Shown piece after piece: positions 26,934 through 35,921 of a stretch of DNA of 64,000 bases (positions are counted from its first letter, which is position 1; every line of letters begins with the position of its first letter). The notes under the pieces were generated by a model. It was not told where the DNA came from. It searched no databases and saw only the letters and a program-made list of their open reading frames with translations. The DNA comes from DASWZN01 sp036404435 (GTDB taxonomy: Bacteria; Acidobacteriota; Terriglobia; Bryobacterales; Bryobacteraceae). A program made the translations under genes and the position numbers. The DNA is taken from the NCBI GenBank assembly GCA_036404435.1, contig DASWZN010000048.1, forward strand, positions 186,001 through 250,000. The letters are read 5' to 3'.

Positions 26934-29831
26934 CTATCTGGTTGATATCCCGGCAAGCTGACTTCGCCAGTGCCGAACGTCCGGGCGGGACTCGTAGGCG
27001 GCTCGGTCCTCTGGGGTCCAGAGCCGGAGCAACGCCTCGAAGGAACCGGCGGCCTGGGCCGCAAGCGACCGGGCCCCGGAAGCGTCGCGCAAGGCCTGCG
27101 CGGCGCGGGCGGCGACCAGCGAGGCGCGCGCCTCCGATTCACGCTGGCCGCCCCGCGCGAACTCGGCGCGGGCGGAAAGAGCGGCCTCTTTGGCCGCGGA
27201 CGGGTTGCCGTTCTCAAGTCGCGCCTCAGCCCAGAATAGAAGCGCGGCGGCTTCCAACCTGGGTAGGCCGGACTTGCGGGCCAAGGCGAGCGCGGAATCG
27301 CAAGCCGAAAGCGCTTGGCGGAGGGCGGAGTGGAGCCCGGCGCCGCAGTCGATCAGGTGAATGTCGATGAGTTGAGCGGCGCCGATCTCGCCGGAAGAGG
27401 CCAGCAACCTGCGCGCCTCGTTACGAGCCAGGGCGAAGCGGCGCTCGCTTAAAGCGATTTCCGCCTGGTACTGTTCCACGATCCGGGCCAACTCCGCATA
27501 TCCGCCGGAGGCGGCGACTTGCGCGAGGGTCTCTCGAGCCTCCCGATAACGCCCCAACTGGGCAAGCATAAGAGCGGAGTTGGCAAGCGCGTACGCGGCT
27601 CCGGGCTGATCGCCACGCTCCTGGTTTTCCACGTGGGCCAAGCGGTAAGCGGCCAGCGCTTCAGGATAGCGCTGCTGGCATCCCAGGACGCTGGCGACAC
27701 CCTCGCGGGCCACGGCAAGGTGCGCCCGGTCGCCGGTCTTGTTCGCCAGGTCGAGCTGCTCGTTGAAGGCTTTGAGCGCGGCGGTATAGTCGCCCTGATC
27801 GCGGCGGGCGCGTCCGAGCAGCAGGAGAGCCATGGACCGCTCCCTGGCGTCTCCACCCTGGTCGTAGAAGCGAAGGGCCTGCTCGACCTCCTGGACACCG
27901 CGAGCGAGGTCCGCCTGCTGAATGTGCAAGCTACCCAAGGAGAGGAGGGCGCGAGCCTCTGTGCGCGGTGAGTGGAAGCGCCGGGCGTATTCCAGAGACT
28001 GCTCGAAGTAACTCTGAGCCTGCGCCAGATCGCCGCGCACGAAATGGGCATTGCCCAGATCGAGCAGGGCACCGGCGGCTAGGAGTTGGAGGCCGCTGCG
28101 GCGAGCCAGGTCGGTGGCTTCGGAGGCGTGCGCGGTGGCGTCGGCGGTGTCGCCTTTCTGATCGTCGAGGTTGCTGATCTGGAGCAGCGTCTCGATCTGC
28201 TGCTGCTGGCTGCCGGCGGTGCGGGCCGTTACGAGGGCTTTGTCGAGAAGCGCGCCGGCCTGCTGGAGATCGCCGCGCTTGTTGGCCATGACGCCGCGCT
28301 GGTACAGGACCGCGACGATGCCCTCGGTGTTGCTGAGAGCCTCGTAAAGAGACTCGGCGCGGGCGAAATCGGCCTCGGCATCGGCGAACCGCTGGGCGCG
28401 CCGGTCGAGCACGCCGAGATGGAGGAAAGCCGCGGCGTATTGCGGAGAGCGGCTAGCCGCTTCGCGGTAACTGGCGAGGGCTTCGGCGGGCTGGCCGGCT
28501 TTCTCGCAGGCGCGGCCGAGGTCGAGATATGCCGCGGCCTTTTCGCTTTGCGGAACGCGCTCGAGGAGCTGCCGGTAGAGAGCGGCGGCGCCGGCCGGAT
28601 CGTTGGCGAGCGAACGCCGAACCGCCTCGACCACAGTGTCATCGAGGTTCGAGAGGCGCGAGCGGAAGGCGCCGGGGGCAACGGCCGCGAGCATTTCCTC
28701 GCGGGCGCGGGTGGCGTCATCCAGCTCGTCACTGGCTTCGGCGAGGCGGGCGTGGGCGAGGGCAAAACCGGAGTCCAGGGAGACGGCGCGCTCCAGGGCT
28801 CTGGCCGCCTTAGAGTAGGTCCCGTCGTGAATGGCGTTGATGCCTTCCTGGTACCAGCGCAGCGCTTGCGGGTCGGGCTCCCGGCCGCGGCGCAGCCAGA
28901 GGATGGCGAAGACGGCCAAAGCCGCAACGAGTCCGGCCGCGGCAAAGACAAGGAGGGCGCGCTTGGTGCTGACGGCGGGGGCGCGGGCTTCGGATCGGGC
29001 CGGGGCGGACTGCGCGGCCTCCAGATCGCGCCGGAGAGCCTCGGCGGACTGGTAGCGCTGGGCGGCATCCTTGGCAAGAGCTTTCAAACAGATACCGTCC
29101 AACACGGGCGGAACTGCCGCGTTCAGCGTGGAGGGCGGCGGAGGCTCGTCGTTCAGCACGCGCGAGAGAGTATCCAGGTGAGTGCGGGCGCCGAAGGCGG
29201 GCTGGCCGGTAAGGCACTCCCAGAGAACGGCGCCCAGGGAGAACACATCGCTGCGGGCATCCACGGGCTCGGCGCGGGCCTGCTCGGGCGACATGTAGCG
29301 GGGCGTTCCGGCGAAGGTGTACTCGGCCGTCTCGGTGGAGGCGCCCGCGGCGGCAGCGGAGGCGCGGGAAGCCACCAGGTTCTTGGCGACCCCGAAATCC
29401 AGGATTTTGACGGCCCCGCGGGGGTCGAGCCGGATGTTGGAGGGCTTGATGTCGCGGTGAACGATGTTGTGGCGGTGCGCCTCGGACAGAGCGGCTGCGG
29501 TCTCGAGGGCGATCTCGATGGCGCGTTGGGGAGGCAGCGGGCCGCGTTTGAGGCGCTCGCTCAGGTTCTCGCCCTCGACCAACTCCATGACCACGTAAGG
29601 GTGGCCTTCGTGGATCCCGCAATCGTGGATGGCGGCGATGGCCGGGTGGTTCAGGGAGGAAGCGGTCCTGGCTTCGGCCAGGAGGCGCTCGCTGAAGCGG
29701 GGGTCGGCATTGGGGAACTTGATCGCGACTCGGCGGCCGAGAAGGGTGTCCTCGGCCAGGTAGACGACGCCCATGCCGCCTTCCCCGAGCTTGTCCAGAA
29801 CGCGGTAGTGAGAAATGGAGCGGCCCAGCAT
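26934..29831 (-). CDS. Transmembrane Ser/Thr protein kinase with C-terminal TPR domain (kinase 2)
   Basis: 965 residues with the same architecture as kinase 1. The kinase domain spans residues 8-280 (LGEGGMGVVY, Lys38, HRD at 125-127, DFG at 145-147, GTPRYMSPEQA), and one transmembrane helix lies near 300 (RALLVFAAAGLVAALAVFAI). A long TPR-type region follows, with many short phrases shared word for word with kinase 1 (for example LYQRGVMANKRG and ARALLSLGSLHIQQA). The two genes evidently arose by tandem duplication together with a downstream SGGSPL gene. All catalytic residues are present. It is the first gene of the cluster, with a TACAAT box upstream. Confidence 0.93.
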   Translation of the reverse strand: MLGRSISHYRVLDKLGEGGMGVVYLAEDTLLGRRVAIKFPNADPRFSERLLAEARTASSLNHPAIAAIHDCGIHEGHPYVVMELVEGENLSERLKRGPLPPQRAIEIALETAAALSEAHRHNIVHRDIKPSNIRLDPRGAVKILDFGVAKNLVASRASAAAAGASTETAEYTFAGTPRYMSPEQARAEPVDARSDVFSLGAVLWECLTGQPAFGARTHLDTLSRVLNDEPPPPSTLNAAVPPVLDGICLKALAKDAAQRYQSAEALRRDLEAAQSAPARSEARAPAVSTKRALLVFAAAGLVAALAVFAILWLRRGREPDPQALRWYQEGINAIHDGTYSKAARALERAVSLDSGFALAHARLAEASDELDDATRAREEMLAAVAPGAFRSRLSNLDDTVVEAVRRSLANDPAGAAALYRQLLERVPQSEKAAAYLDLGRACEKAGQPAEALASYREAASRSPQYAAAFLHLGVLDRRAQRFADAEADFARAESLYEALSNTEGIVAVLYQRGVMANKRGDLQQAGALLDKALVTARTAGSQQQQIETLLQISNLDDQKGDTADATAHASEATDLARRSGLQLLAAGALLDLGNAHFVRGDLAQAQSYFEQSLEYARRFHSPRTEARALLSLGSLHIQQADLARGVQEVEQALRFYDQGGDARERSMALLLLGRARRDQGDYTAALKAFNEQLDLANKTGDRAHLAVAREGVASVLGCQQRYPEALAAYRLAHVENQERGDQPGAAYALANSALMLAQLGRYREARETLAQVAASGGYAELARIVEQYQAEIALSERRFALARNEARRLLASSGEIGAAQLIDIHLIDCGAGLHSALRQALSACDSALALARKSGLPRLEAAALLFWAEARLENGNPSAAKEAALSARAEFARGGQRESEARASLVAARAAQALRDASGARSLAAQAAGSFEALLRLWTPEDRAAYESRPDVRHWRSQLAGISTR

Positions 29832-29856
29832 GAGCCCTCACATTGCCGTTTTGGGC

Positions 29857-29862
29857 ATTGTA
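29857..29862 (-). promoter_or_regulatory. Putative -10 box TACAAT of kinase 2
   Basis: TACAATGC on the minus strand, 26 bp before the kinase 2 ATG; same box as upstream of kinase 1. The -35 region is not consensus. Confidence 0.4.
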
Positions 29863-29894
29863 CTCCGAAACGGCGGCGGGGGCTATCGGGGGGT

Positions 29895-29924
29895 AACCGG
29901 GGACAGAGCAACCTGTCCCCGGTT
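29895..29924. repeat. GGGGACAG-type 12-bp inverted repeat (hairpin)
   Basis: AACCGGGGACAG and its exact complement flank the 6-nt loop AGCAAC (29907-29912). It sits in the 99-bp spacer just past the stop of the S53 peptidase gene and upstream of kinase 2. Elements with a GGGGACAG core are a widespread kind of REP-like repeat in GC-rich bacteria. No T-tract follows, so it is not a classic terminator, but it could stabilise or end the S53 transcript. Confidence 0.6.
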
Positions 29925-29930
29925 CTCGGG

Positions 29931-32900
29931 TTACGGCGCGAAGTAGCCGTTAATGTCCAGGATCACGTCGGCGGTGTTGGTCACGTACACGCTGATGGCG
30001 CCGGAGGCGCCGGCGGGGACGATGGCGGCGTTCGCGACAATCGAGCCGTCAAACGAGTTCAGGGTGGAAACCAGCGGCTGGCTCGTGCCTGCGGGCCAGG
30101 CTGTCAGGTAATAGAGGGGTCCCTGCGGCACCACGGTAACGTTGAGCGAATACGCCTGGGCCGTCGCAGGAATGTTGCAGACGCTGGCCGGGACGGTGAA
30201 CGAGCGCGTGCCGCCGCCCGGAACGCTGGGCCCGCCGAAGGGGCCGTTGGCATTGCGGGTGTCCGCGACGCGGCACGGCGTGACGGGGTAGAAGGACAGG
30301 GCCCCGGAACTTCCAGGCGCAGCGAAATAGCCGTTGGCATCGAGGATCACGTTCGTCATGTCCGTGACATAGACCGAGATGTCTCCGCCGGCGCCGGCCG
30401 GAACCAGGGCCGCGTTGGCGACCACTTTTCCGGTCGACGAGTTCAGGGTGGAGACGAAAGGCTGCGACTGTCCCGTGGGCCACGTTGTAAGGTACCCCAG
30501 CGCCGCGCTGGGAACGACGGTAACGTTCATGGAGTAAGCGCTGGCCGCGGACGGAAGGTTGCAGGAACTGGAGAGCACGGGGAAGGCCCGGGTCTGGCCG
30601 GCCGACATGGCAGGTCCCCCGAGACTGCCGTTCGCATTGCGGGTGTCGGCAACGCGGCACGGCGTGGCGTCATAGAAGGCGGCGCCGCCAGGGGCGTTCG
30701 AAAAATAGCCGTCGATGTCGAGGACAACATCGGTTGTGCCGGTCACGTAGACGCTAACCGCACCGCCGGTTCCGGCCGGCACGATAGCCGCGTTGGCAGT
30801 CACGATGCCGCCAGAGGAATTCAACGTGGAGACGAACGGTTGGTTCTGGCCCGTGGGCCACAGGGTCAGGTAGGAAAGCGAACCTTGCGGCACCACCGTC
30901 ACGTTCAAGGAATACGCCGCGGCCGTGCCGGGAATGTTGCAGCCGCTCTGAGGAATGGAGAATGAGCGGCTGGAGCCGGCGGTCATGGTGGGACCTCCGA
31001 ACGGTCCCCCGGCATTACGGGTGTCTACCACCCGGCATGGGGTTACCGGCACGAACAGGAGAGCACCCGGGCCGACCCCCATTTGCGTGCTGAACGACCA
31101 GATCGCGGAAGAGGCGCCCACGCCGGCGCTGTTCGCGGCGTTGACGTACCAGTAGTAGGTGGTGCCCGCGGCTAAGGCGCCGGGGCTGTAACTCGTCGCG
31201 GCAGTTTGGACCCCCTGCGGTATCCCATTGGGGCCTTCGTAGTAGGAGAACCAGTAGGATGTGGCTCCCGTCGAAGCCTGCCAGGTGAAGGTGGGCGACA
31301 GGGGGACGCCGGTGGCCCCATTGGCCGGTGAGGTCAGGACGGGCGCAGGCGGCGGCGTGGGAGTCGGAGTTGGCGTCGGCCCAGCCCCAGGCCATGCATT
31401 TACTAAGTTGTAGGCGTTCACGGATCCGAGACCCGATGCCAGGTCGTACCCAGGAGCGGCCGAATAGCCCATGATGCCGGTGGTGCAGTTCGGCGTCCCA
31501 ACCAAACACGGCACTTGGTTGTCTCCCTGCGTGATGTCGTGAAAAGCGCTCGGCGACGTCGCGGCGAGCGAATACAGCGTCGGATTAACGTTGCCCTGGC
31601 CTTTACTGTGGGTCTGCTGGTTGATCAGCGCCACGATGCCGGCGAAGGTGGGCGCGCCGGCGGAGGTGCCTCCCTCAAAGTCCAAGTCGAGTTGGGAATC
31701 GCGGTAGCCGTTGACGCACGGCCCGGTGTAGGGGTAGCCGGAAAAAGGATTGTCGAAGGCGGTGGAACAGATCAGGTAGCTGTCGTGCTCGTCGGAAGCA
31801 TTCATGGAGATGTCGGGCACGTCGCGAGCGCCGTCGTTCGGCACACCCGTTCCTGTTTGCCAGGAGGGTTTGAGGAACACGGCGCTGGCGCCGCCGCCGC
31901 CCGCAGACAGTTCGTCGTCGCTCGGATTCTTGCCTGTGGCATCCCAGTCATTCCAGACCGCCTCCGGGATATAGGAGAGAGCCGAACCGGCGTTAAGGCC
32001 GTTGGTGGAACTCCAGTAAGTTCCGGGGATGCCGTCCGGATCCCCAGTGAGCAGGGGTCCACCGAACTGCGTTCCGCCCATGGAGGTTACATAAGGACTG
32101 CTGCCGGGAAAGTCGACTGCCAGCCCCTGCGTCGCCATGGTGGCTGTCGGTGCATCGCAGTCTGCGGCGCCCTCGTCACCCTCCGCCACTACGACGGTGA
32201 TTCCCAGGACATTAGCCTGTTCGAAAAGGGCATTGAAGCTGTTGAGCTGGCTGGGATACCAGCTCTGCTCCTCACACCCTCCGTAAGTGACAGAAACAAC
32301 TGGGGCCACGGCGTTGTCTATGGCGTATGTCAAAGAGTAATTGATGACGTCAGTGGAATAAATGTAGATGATGGTGGCGCCGCGGGCGACAGCGCCCGCC
32401 CATTCGAGATCCAGGTCCGTCTCCCCAAGGTCGAGGTAATAGCCGGTTGAGGGGTCTTGGGGAGTGCCTGGGTCGAGGCTGCCCGGGACGAGGATCCTCT
32501 GCGGGTCCTTGACGGGCAAGCCGGAGGCGGTCTGGAACGCTTCGATATCGGAAAGCTGGATGTCCGTCTGCCCCACCACGGCGATGCTCTGGCCGGCGCC
32601 GTTGATGCCGGCATTGTAAAGGGCCTGGAGATTGTAGATGGTCGCAAAATCGCCGGGAGCGAGATGGTGGATGCCGGTGATCGATGAGGTGTACCTCGGC
32701 CTGTGTCTCACGTGCGGCCGGGGATGAAAATCGTTCAAACCCAGGATACCGGCGACCATGCCTTCGAGCTCGATGGGAAGGGCGGGCTCGGCGGCGTTAG
32801 CGTAATGCAGGGTCCCGTTGACCCGATAGTGGTGAATCGGGGCTTGGAACGCGTAGCGTACGATGGCCGCCGTCCCGGACATGGTCACGAAGGTGCGGCC

Positions 32901-33314
32901 TCGGCCGGCCTGGACCTCAGTGAATCCCATGCGCTGGAGCCAGGCCGTGATCCGGTTGAGGTCGGAAACGCTCAGACCAAAGCGGTCCGCGTACTGCTCG
33001 GGCGTGAGCCACTGGTGGAACTGCGGACTGGACGGGTTCTGCTGCGCCTCGGCCAACTGATCCAGGTCCGCCTGCTGGGCGGCCGTCATTTTGAAGTGGA
33101 TCGCTATGCGAGGCAAGGCGAGCGTTTCCGGAACCTCACCTTGGTCCTGCGCCGACGCGACCAACGGATGGATGTTGCCGGTCACGCGAAACGTCTGGCG
33201 GCTCTGGATGTCCGCCTGGATCCGGGAAGGAGGCCCGGCAGCCAAGAGCGAGGCTGCGGCAAGCAAGCCGGCCAGCACGGCCGGCTGCAAGGAGTTTGAA
33301 CGTTGAAGTTCCAT
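29931..33314 (-). CDS. Secreted S53 (sedolisin/kumamolisin) peptidase with three C-terminal repeats
   Basis: 1127 residues. A signal peptide is followed by a pro-kumamolisin activation domain (about residues 50-200; SPQFHQWLTPEQYADRFG is typical). The S53 catalytic domain has Glu/Asp in GETDLDLEWAG near residue 296 and the Ser motif GGTSAGAPTFAG near residue 548. After a (PT)n linker and a fibronectin/Ig-like module (about 660-740) come three 120-residue repeats, each starting near TPCRVxDTRNAxG and ending near LDIDGYF, LDANGYF or LDINGYF. Such repeats are frequent on large acidobacterial exported proteins and probably mediate surface attachment. S53 enzymes are acid-active serine-carboxyl endopeptidases. 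Intact. Confidence 0.92.
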   Translation of the reverse strand: MELQRSNSLQPAVLAGLLAAASLLAAGPPSRIQADIQSRQTFRVTGNIHPLVASAQDQGEVPETLALPRIAIHFKMTAAQQADLDQLAEAQQNPSSPQFHQWLTPEQYADRFGLSVSDLNRITAWLQRMGFTEVQAGRGRTFVTMSGTAAIVRYAFQAPIHHYRVNGTLHYANAAEPALPIELEGMVAGILGLNDFHPRPHVRHRPRYTSSITGIHHLAPGDFATIYNLQALYNAGINGAGQSIAVVGQTDIQLSDIEAFQTASGLPVKDPQRILVPGSLDPGTPQDPSTGYYLDLGETDLDLEWAGAVARGATIIYIYSTDVINYSLTYAIDNAVAPVVSVTYGGCEEQSWYPSQLNSFNALFEQANVLGITVVVAEGDEGAADCDAPTATMATQGLAVDFPGSSPYVTSMGGTQFGGPLLTGDPDGIPGTYWSSTNGLNAGSALSYIPEAVWNDWDATGKNPSDDELSAGGGGASAVFLKPSWQTGTGVPNDGARDVPDISMNASDEHDSYLICSTAFDNPFSGYPYTGPCVNGYRDSQLDLDFEGGTSAGAPTFAGIVALINQQTHSKGQGNVNPTLYSLAATSPSAFHDITQGDNQVPCLVGTPNCTTGIMGYSAAPGYDLASGLGSVNAYNLVNAWPGAGPTPTPTPTPPPAPVLTSPANGATGVPLSPTFTWQASTGATSYWFSYYEGPNGIPQGVQTAATSYSPGALAAGTTYYWYVNAANSAGVGASSAIWSFSTQMGVGPGALLFVPVTPCRVVDTRNAGGPFGGPTMTAGSSRSFSIPQSGCNIPGTAAAYSLNVTVVPQGSLSYLTLWPTGQNQPFVSTLNSSGGIVTANAAIVPAGTGGAVSVYVTGTTDVVLDIDGYFSNAPGGAAFYDATPCRVADTRNANGSLGGPAMSAGQTRAFPVLSSSCNLPSAASAYSMNVTVVPSAALGYLTTWPTGQSQPFVSTLNSSTGKVVANAALVPAGAGGDISVYVTDMTNVILDANGYFAAPGSSGALSFYPVTPCRVADTRNANGPFGGPSVPGGGTRSFTVPASVCNIPATAQAYSLNVTVVPQGPLYYLTAWPAGTSQPLVSTLNSFDGSIVANAAIVPAGASGAISVYVTNTADVILDINGYFAP

Positions 33315-33410
33315 GGGATAAGGTCTTTACCGATCTTAACCTTTCGACGTGGGGAGCGCTCGGCCGGTTTCTGGCTTCCAGCGGTTCAGAGGAACTGTCG
33401 GCGGGACCGT

Positions 33411-33432
33411 GGGGCAGGCAGTTTTGCCTGCC
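33411..33432. repeat. Palindromic repeat, GGGGCAGGCA family
   Basis: GGCAGGCA (33413-33420), loop GTTT, TGCCTGCC (33425-33432) form a perfect 8-bp hairpin preceded by GTGG. The 16-nt core GGCAGGCAGTTTTGCC recurs, in the opposite orientation, at 42288-42303. It lies in the 290-bp spacer upstream of the S53 gene, where I see no gene. Confidence 0.6.
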
Positions 33433-33606
33433 AGGGGACTTCTAAGGAGGTGCCGAGCACGGTCGTTAGCCGCGAGTGAGGCCGATTCGGTTGCGGAGCA
33501 GGCAAGGCATCACTGCCCAGCGCGCGGCCAGCGGAGCGGACGTCCCAGCCTGTTGGAGCCCCGCCGGGCGGCTCTGGTTACGGTTAGGAGTTCTCCCTTC
33601 GGCCGA

Positions 33607-33858
33607 TTACTCCGCCCTTATCGCGCCGATCGCTTCGTTCAGTTCGCGTTCGGCAGCCCGCAAATGCTCCTCGGCCTTCGCACCGTGTCCGCGCATGTCG
33701 TAGTTGTTGGCGTCACGGGCGCGCTCCATCTCATGGATCGCCTCGCTGACGTGTTTGTGGACCGCATCCAGATCGTGCCAGTCGCGGACTCTCGCGGAGA
33801 AGGCGGCGCCGGCAACGAAGGAAAGACAGAAAGCGACGATTACGAAGGTTCTTTTCAT
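33607..33858 (-). CDS. Small secreted helical protein
   Basis: 83 residues from the ATG at 33856-33858, chosen because it is preceded by AGAAGGA at good spacing and opens a signal peptide (MKRTFVIVAFCLSFVAGAAF). The mature part is a short alpha-helical hairpin, rich in Ala, Glu and Arg with several His residues (DLDAVHKHVSEAIHEMERAR, HLRAAERELNEAIGAIRAE). Proteins of this build are common in acidobacteria and have no assigned role. The frame continues upstream without a stop into the PEP-CTERM remnant, but that extension is not part of this gene. Confidence 0.7.
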   Translation of the reverse strand: MKRTFVIVAFCLSFVAGAAFSARVRDWHDLDAVHKHVSEAIHEMERARDANNYDMRGHGAKAEEHLRAAERELNEAIGAIRAE

Positions 33859-33999
33859 GGTTATCCTTCTAGGGCGGAATCTTAGCCCAGTTGGAATTCT
33901 AACCGAGTTTGATCTTGCGTGTCCACTACTTAAGAGCCGCACACGCCGTGCTCGGGAGCGCAGGCGCCGCCAGGAGATGGGTCGATGTCGCGGCCGTTC

Positions 34000-34387
34000 C
34001 GCCGCGCGCCGTTTCGGGCGCAGGAGAAGCACTCCGAACACTCCCGCTCCGAGCAGGAGGAGGGAAGCCGGTTCGGGGTTGGGCGCCGGATCGACATCCA
34101 CCTCACCCATCGCTATGAAGCTGGTGCCCGGGTAGGACCAAGTGTACGGCGACGAGTCCCACACCTGGTAGTTGCCTGCCGGGACAATCACATTGGGATA
34201 GGCGATCCAGCTTATACTGATCGCCGGGCGGGGCCGAGGCGGCCCACTGGTAGAAGGTGTCGGTGTCCAGATCCTCGATTCCGGCGGAACCGACCGGCAG
34301 CGAGCCGGCGCCCACCCCGTTATTGTGATAGTTGTCGATCTCGGTGATCAGGGTGGGGGACGTGAGGGTGAACAACTGGCCGTCCAT
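34000..34387 (-). pseudogene. Decayed PEP-CTERM sorting protein (5'-truncated, frameshifted)
   Basis: The first frame gives LFTLTSPTLITEIDNYHNN through QWAASAPPGDQY. The sequence then continues in another frame as SWIAYPNVIVPAGNYQVW through the sorting signal NPEPASLLLLGAGVFGVLLL, followed by RPKRR. Together these make the C-terminal two-thirds of a known type of exported PEP-CTERM protein. A 1-bp insertion near 34211-34216 (TATAAGC where TATAGC would be in frame) splits it, and the N-terminal part with signal peptide is absent because the response-regulator gene ends exactly at the first codon (TGATG). No own stop codon follows the sorting signal. Confidence 0.75.
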
Positions 34388-35736
34388 CACCCGCGGCCGC
34401 GCGAGCGGTCGAGGCCGAGGGAACGGATGCGCTTGTGCAGGTTGGTGCGCTCCATGCCGAGGGCGCGCGCGGCGGAGGAAACGTTCCATTCGGCGACTTC
34501 GAGGGCGCGCAGCAGGTGCTCGCGCTCGGCGGCGTCGCGGGCGTCCTGGACGGAAGAGCGCGGGGCGGCGTCACGGGGCAGGCGCAGCTCGACCGGCACG
34601 GAATCGAGGGTGATGCGGTCGCCGGGGGTCAGGATGGCCATGCGCTCGACCACGTTGCGCAACTCGCGCGCGTTGCCGGGCCAGGGCAGCCGCTCGAGCA
34701 CGGGGAATACGCCGTCGTCAATAGTCTTGCTCTTGAAGTTGTTGCGGCGGCAAAACTCTTCGAGGAAATAGCCGGCCAGCGGGCGGATGTCGGAGGGGCG
34801 CTCGCGCAGCGGCGGCACGCGTAGCGGAACCACGGAGAGGCGGTAGTACAGATCCTCGCGGAAGCGCTTCTGCGCGATCAAGGCGGCGAGGTCGCGGTTG
34901 GTGGCGGAGATGACGCGAACGGAAGCGTGGAGGGGCTGCTCGCCGCCGACGCGGTGAAACTCGCCCTCCTGAAGAACGCGGAGAAGCTTGGCTTGCGCGG
35001 TCTCGTGGAGGTCGCCGATTTCGTCCAGGAAGAGCGTGCCCCCGTCGGCCAGCTCGAACTTGCCGCGGCGGGCGGAGGAGGCACCGGTGAAAGCGCCTTT
35101 CTCGTGGCCGAACAACTCGCTTTCGAGCAGCTCGGTGGGGATGGCGGCGCAGTTCATCTTCACGAAGGGGCCGGAGGCGAAGGGGCTCTCCCGGTGGATG
35201 TGGGCGGCCAGCAGCTCCTTGCCCGTGCCGGATTCGCCGATCAGCAGGACGCGGGCGTCGGAACGGGCCACCAGCGTGGCCTGTTCGAGGAGGGTCTGGA
35301 AAACCGGGCTGGCGCCGATCATGCAGGGCGTATCGCCCACCAACTCGCGCAGGCGTTCATTCTCCCGGCGCAGGGCGGACTGCTCGAGGCCGTTCTTGAG
35401 GGCCAGTAGGACGCGGTCGCGGGTGAGCGGCTTCTCGAGGAAATCGAAGGCGCCGGCGCGGGTGGCTTCGACCGCGTCGGCGATGCTGCCGTGACCGGAG
35501 ATCATGACCGCGGGCGCGTGGGAATCGCTCTGGCGGAGCCAGCGCAGAACGTCGATGCCGTTGGCATCGGGAAGCATGATATCGAGCAGGAAGGCATCCG
35601 CACGAAGGACGTCGGGGTGGGCGCGGAAATCGGCCGCGTTGCGGCAAACGGTGACGGCGTAGCCTTCCCGCTCGAGGACCAGGCGGAGGGAGCGGCCGAC
35701 GTTCTCTTCGTCGTCGAGGACCACGATGCGTGGCAT
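34387..35736 (-). CDS. NtrX/NtrC-family sigma-54-dependent response regulator
   Basis: 449 residues in three domains. A receiver domain (1-120) has the phosphoacceptor Asp in AFLLDIMLPDANG and Lys in FLEKPLT. An AAA+ sigma-54 interaction domain (about 135-370) has Walker A GESGTGKE, GAFTGA and Walker B GGTLFLDEIGDL. A Fis-type helix-turn-helix closes the protein (WNVSSAARALGMERTNLHKR). GAFTGA is intact, so it can activate sigma-54 promoters. It is paired with the NtrY-like kinase encoded just upstream, with the repeat elements lying between. Target genes are not visible here. Confidence 0.93.
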   Translation of the reverse strand: MPRIVVLDDEENVGRSLRLVLEREGYAVTVCRNAADFRAHPDVLRADAFLLDIMLPDANGIDVLRWLRQSDSHAPAVMISGHGSIADAVEATRAGAFDFLEKPLTRDRVLLALKNGLEQSALRRENERLRELVGDTPCMIGASPVFQTLLEQATLVARSDARVLLIGESGTGKELLAAHIHRESPFASGPFVKMNCAAIPTELLESELFGHEKGAFTGASSARRGKFELADGGTLFLDEIGDLHETAQAKLLRVLQEGEFHRVGGEQPLHASVRVISATNRDLAALIAQKRFREDLYYRLSVVPLRVPPLRERPSDIRPLAGYFLEEFCRRNNFKSKTIDDGVFPVLERLPWPGNARELRNVVERMAILTPGDRITLDSVPVELRLPRDAAPRSSVQDARDAAEREHLLRALEVAEWNVSSAARALGMERTNLHKRIRSLGLDRSRGRG

Positions 35737-35785
35737 TCACTGACTGGACGATGGCGCGGGGGCGTTCGTTTCCGTCAATGTGCCG

Positions 35786-35807
35786 ACAGGCTGGAGGCCT
35801 GTCCCAC
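35786..35807. repeat. ACAGGC-TGGAG-GCCTGTCCCAC palindromic repeat
   Basis: ACAGGC (35786-35791) and GCCTGT (35797-35802) form a hairpin around TGGAG, followed by CCCAC. It lies in the 80-bp spacer between regulator and kinase genes, directly against the left end of the 115-bp inverted-repeat element. Same family as 37031-37047. Confidence 0.65.
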
Positions 35808-35921
35808 AATCGGCGGTCAGCTATCAGCTATCAGATGGCGCTCAGGCGACTGCGCATTTCGGGGAGAGACGGAGGCGCCCGTTTGGCGTTCTTCCGATAG
35901 CTGATAGCTGGCGGCCGATTG
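35807..35921. mobile_element. 115-bp MITE-like element with 28-bp terminal inverted repeats
   Basis: The ends, 35807-35834 and the reverse complement of 35894-35921, agree at 25 of 28 positions and both contain CAGCTATCAGCTATC. The element has no coding capacity of its own. It covers the last codons and the stop of the histidine-kinase gene, giving that protein a C-terminal tail not expected in the family. Structurally it could also fold into a long RNA hairpin that separates kinase and regulator expression. Mobility is inferred from structure and from the related repeat in ybeY. Confidence 0.6.

Noticed and set aside
26909..27217. N-terminal extension of SGGSPL copy C into kinase 2
   Set aside because: A strong ribosome-binding site fixes the start at 26908, and the extension is Arg/Pro-rich shadow of the kinase.
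28086..30965. Long plus-strand open frame of about 960 codons opposite kinase 2 and the S53 gene
   Set aside because: It is the reverse-complement shadow of two genes with clear domains; its translation is Gly/Ala/Arg-rich without domains and it crosses gene boundaries.
33859..34191. Reading the small secreted protein and the PEP-CTERM tail as one 194-residue protein
   Set aside because: The internal ATG has its own ribosome-binding site and signal peptide; the upstream part is a recognisable PEP-CTERM fragment.
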